7,998 nucleotides of DNA from JAXHLG01 sp046497225 (GTDB taxonomy: Bacteria; Patescibacteriota; Minisyncoccia; Moranbacterales; DUUL01), in the NCBI GenBank assembly GCA_046497225.1, contig JAWOGA010000030.1, positions 1 through 7,998 on the forward strand, read 5' to 3'. This document shows, piece after piece, positions 6,655 to 7,998 of this stretch (position 1 is its first letter; every line of letters begins with the position of its first letter). The notes beneath the pieces were generated by a model. That model ran no database searches, was not told the origin of the DNA, and saw only the letters and a list, made by a program, of their open reading frames with translations. A program made the translations under genes and the position numbers.

Positions 6655-6659
6655 CTCCC
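6655..6659 (-). promoter_or_regulatory. Ribosome binding site deciding the TTG start of the cysteine-rich gene
   Basis: GGGAG (minus) lies 9 bases before the TTG at 6643-6645 and overlaps the stop codon of the upstream gene by one base, as is usual for translationally coupled genes. No comparable site precedes the alternative ATG at 6619-6621. It is the clearest Shine-Dalgarno sequence in the window. Confidence 0.55.
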
Positions 6660-7153
6660 TACTCCACCACCATCACTCCCGCAGCTTCAAAGGTATCTTT
6701 GTTAAAGATGTTCTCTTGAGAGCTGATGATCACTTTGTTTCCGGATTGAATTTGAGAGAGAGTTGTTTCCTTTGGACCGGAGTTGTCATCTTTGGGAGGT
6801 TGGCCAATGAAGGTTTCTTCAGTAGTGTTGACTTTGGATTGCCAAGTAGTATCTTCGTATTGAAATTCCACGGTTAGAGAATTTTCTCCGGGGAATTTAA
6901 CTAAGCCATCCAAGCTTTTTAAATCTTCAGCTTTGGGAGCTTTGAAAGAAGGGGTTTCCTCTTTTTGTTTTTCTTCAGTTTGGTTGTTATCTGATTCTTG
7001 TTGTTGTTCCGCTTGCTTGTTTTCTTGCCGGGAGTTGTTTTGCCGGTTAAGTTCTTCTTGGTTTTGCCTTTGAGATAAAACATAAGCAAAAGCAAGGATT
7101 GCGATTAGCAGCAGCGCAACCAGAACTAAAATCATTACTCTCTTTTTTTGCAT
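6659..7153 (-). CDS. Single-pass membrane-anchored protein with small beta-rich (possibly DUF5666-like) domain
   Basis: This is a 164-residue protein with no recognised function. Residues 1-6 (MQKKRV) are positive, and about 7-26 is a strong hydrophobic segment without a clear cleavage site, so an N-terminal anchor with the rest outside the membrane is likely. Residues about 28-68 are a Gln/Asn/Glu/Lys-rich flexible linker. From about 80 to the end a beta-rich pattern follows: FPGENSLTVEFQYED, then TTWQSKVNTTEETFI, then LSQIQSGNKVIISSQ and a final FEAAGVMVVE. The order 'short strand, cofactor-like threonine turn, L..(I/L)..G.kV.v, A..V.V' resembles DUF5666/OB-like domains; that is inference. 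The ATG at 7151-7153 has no Shine-Dalgarno but stands about 48 bases after a near-perfect promoter -10. First gene of the unit with the cysteine-rich protein. Confidence 0.8.
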   Translation of the reverse strand: MQKKRVMILVLVALLLIAILAFAYVLSQRQNQEELNRQNNSRQENKQAEQQQESDNNQTEEKQKEETPSFKAPKAEDLKSLDGLVKFPGENSLTVEFQYEDTTWQSKVNTTEETFIGQPPKDDNSGPKETTLSQIQSGNKVIISSQENIFNKDTFEAAGVMVVE

Positions 7154-7201
7154 TTTTTTGGATTAATTTTTATTTGGTTTGTTTTCATAAGGTTTAATTA
7201 A

Positions 7202-7230
7202 ATTATAATATTTTTTTTGGAGAAAGTCAA
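7202..7230 (-). promoter_or_regulatory. Strong sigma-70 promoter of the surface-protein operon
   Basis: On the minus strand TTGACT (plus 7225-7230) and a perfect TATAAT (7202-7207) are separated by exactly 17 bases, including an A-tract of eight. It lies just after the terminator of the upstream transporter gene and gives a leader of about 40 bases to the ATG at 7153. Eleven of twelve consensus positions match, making it by far the best promoter in the window. Confidence 0.78.
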
Positions 7231-7306
7231 ATAACAGTCTGCTCCAATGCAAGATGATACCGAAATGGAAATTCGTTCTAACGCAAAATAAGCCCGAAAT
7301 AGGTTC

Positions 7307-7338
7307 AAAAAACCCGCCAAACAGTGATTGGCAGGTTT
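7307..7338 (-). terminator. Intrinsic terminator of the TehA-like transporter gene
   Basis: Minus-wise, AACCTGCCAA pairs with TTGGCGGGTT (one G-T wobble; plus 7328-7337 and 7311-7320), extended by an A-T pair, around a 7-base loop. The right arm runs into six consecutive T (7307-7312). It starts about 20 bases after the transporter stop codon and has the full form of a rho-independent terminator. Confidence 0.85.
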
Positions 7339-7357
7339 AAAATGATCGCTTAAAGCC

Positions 7358-7998
7358 TTACAGGCAACTATAAGAAGCCTCTTTGGCTTTCTTCTCTTGC
7401 GCTTTGGATCCGGCGCACAAATACTGCCTCTTGAGCAACACAAGATACAACCCCACAGCCACCAAAGTGCTTAGCAAAATAGCTGAGTAAATAAATGCAT
7501 TGCCTAAAAATAATTTGAAAACAAAGCTTCCCAGTACTCCGAAAGCTACTACCGGACAAATTAATCCCCATTGTTCAATATAAAACTCTTTCTTGAAAAA
7601 ATTATTTTTGAAATAATCCCTCATTAAAGAAAACCCGAACATTAAATACCAAGCTTCAAAGGCAAAGGCAGTCATGATAACCAGGAAGGAAAGGGCTTCG
7701 GTCTCCATTCCCAAATGGCGATGCATAAAATGACTAAATCGAAACCCGCTGATAGCGTAGAGAGTGATATTGGGAACGATAATCAAAAAACTGGGAATAA
7801 ATTTTTTATCCGGCAATCCGTCGGCTTTCATGTGACTCTTAAAAATCAAAATCAATTTCACCATCATCAAAAATAATCCCATACTACCCGATATCAAAGA
7901 AAAAAATGCCGCAGTTGAAGCCACCGAAGCATCTTGAGCCATAGCGGCAATCCCTGTTCCCACTACTGTTAACATTCCCAAAGCAAAAGGATGCAAAA
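7358..7998 (-). CDS. TehA/SLAC1-like (TDT family) membrane transporter, 5' end outside window
   Basis: The frame is open to the right edge; the first residues visible (LHPFALGM) continue an upstream sequence, so the N-terminus is missing. About 212 C-terminal residues hold some six hydrophobic helices: 4-21, 26-52, 66-87, 100-124, 143-165 and 168-189, then a Lys-rich tail ending SYSCL. The TDT family (TehA tellurite-resistance proteins, malate/C4-dicarboxylate transporters, SLAC1 anion channels) has ten helices, so these would be the last six. Support is the overall arrangement: PSFLIIVPNITLYAISG, a helix ending in an FGFSLM..YF segment, then WGLICPVVAFGVLG in the place of the family's W-x-F-x-F-P helix. 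The match is by remembered pattern only; another polytopic family is possible. A terminator follows within about 20 bases, so it is not co-transcribed with the next genes. Confidence 0.6.
   Translation of the reverse strand, partial: LHPFALGMLTVVGTGIAAMAQDASVASTAAFFSLISGSMGLFLMMVKLILIFKSHMKADGLPDKKFIPSFLIIVPNITLYAISGFRFSHFMHRHLGMETEALSFLVIMTAFAFEAWYLMFGFSLMRDYFKNNFFKKEFYIEQWGLICPVVAFGVLGSFVFKLFLGNAFIYSAILLSTLVAVGLYLVLLKRQYLCAGSKAQEKKAKEASYSCL

Noticed and set aside
7198..7443. Minus-strand 81-codon frame overlapping the end of the transporter gene
   Set aside because: It runs through the terminator and promoter and overlaps the transporter in another frame; composition is not protein-like.

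Overview
The window is AT-rich bacterial DNA in which every gene I can support lies on the minus strand. Read in the direction of transcription (high to low coordinates), the order is: a partial TehA/SLAC1-like membrane transporter (7358-7998, its 5' end beyond the right edge), a small membrane-anchored protein with a possible DUF5666-like beta domain (6659-7153), a 726-residue secreted cysteine-rich repeat protein (4465-6645), arginyl-tRNA synthetase argS (2655-4244), tyrosyl-tRNA synthetase tyrS (1198-2433), and a sodium:dicarboxylate/amino-acid symporter (1-1096, cut at its 3' end by the left edge). Coding density is high and no intergenic gap exceeds about 220 bases.

Transcription layout: a strong intrinsic terminator at 7307-7338 ends the transporter transcript. 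A near-consensus sigma-70 promoter (TTGACT, 17-base spacer, TATAAT; 7202-7230) then starts a two-gene unit, the anchored protein followed 13 bases later by the cysteine-rich protein. A second strong intrinsic terminator (4386-4426) closes that unit, and a weaker extended -10 promoter (4272-4300) precedes argS. The housekeeping block argS - tyrS - symporter has no strong internal terminator, so it may be partly co-transcribed, with weak candidate promoters before tyrS and before the symporter.

Organism: a short bacterial-type ArgRS, a TyrRS with a C-terminal S4 domain, AT-rich leaders mostly without Shine-Dalgarno sequences, TTG starts and a long secreted Cys/Tyr/Gly/Asp-rich protein together resemble Patescibacteria (Candidate Phyla Radiation) genomes. 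This is an inference from style, not proof. The standard genetic code fits all genes; TGA is used as a stop for argS.

The most interesting object is the cysteine-rich protein. It carries 78 cysteines (about 11% of residues) and five full plus one partial copy of one repeat fold. Two copies look like a minimal thrombospondin type-1 domain. The copies are arranged as A-C-B-X-B-C-B-A around a central segment with a DGCGGT motif, and a diverged copy of a 'CGSA...WTC' module known from other secreted proteins lies at the C-terminus. Its operon with a single-pass anchored protein suggests a cell-surface pair whose role cannot be read from sequence.
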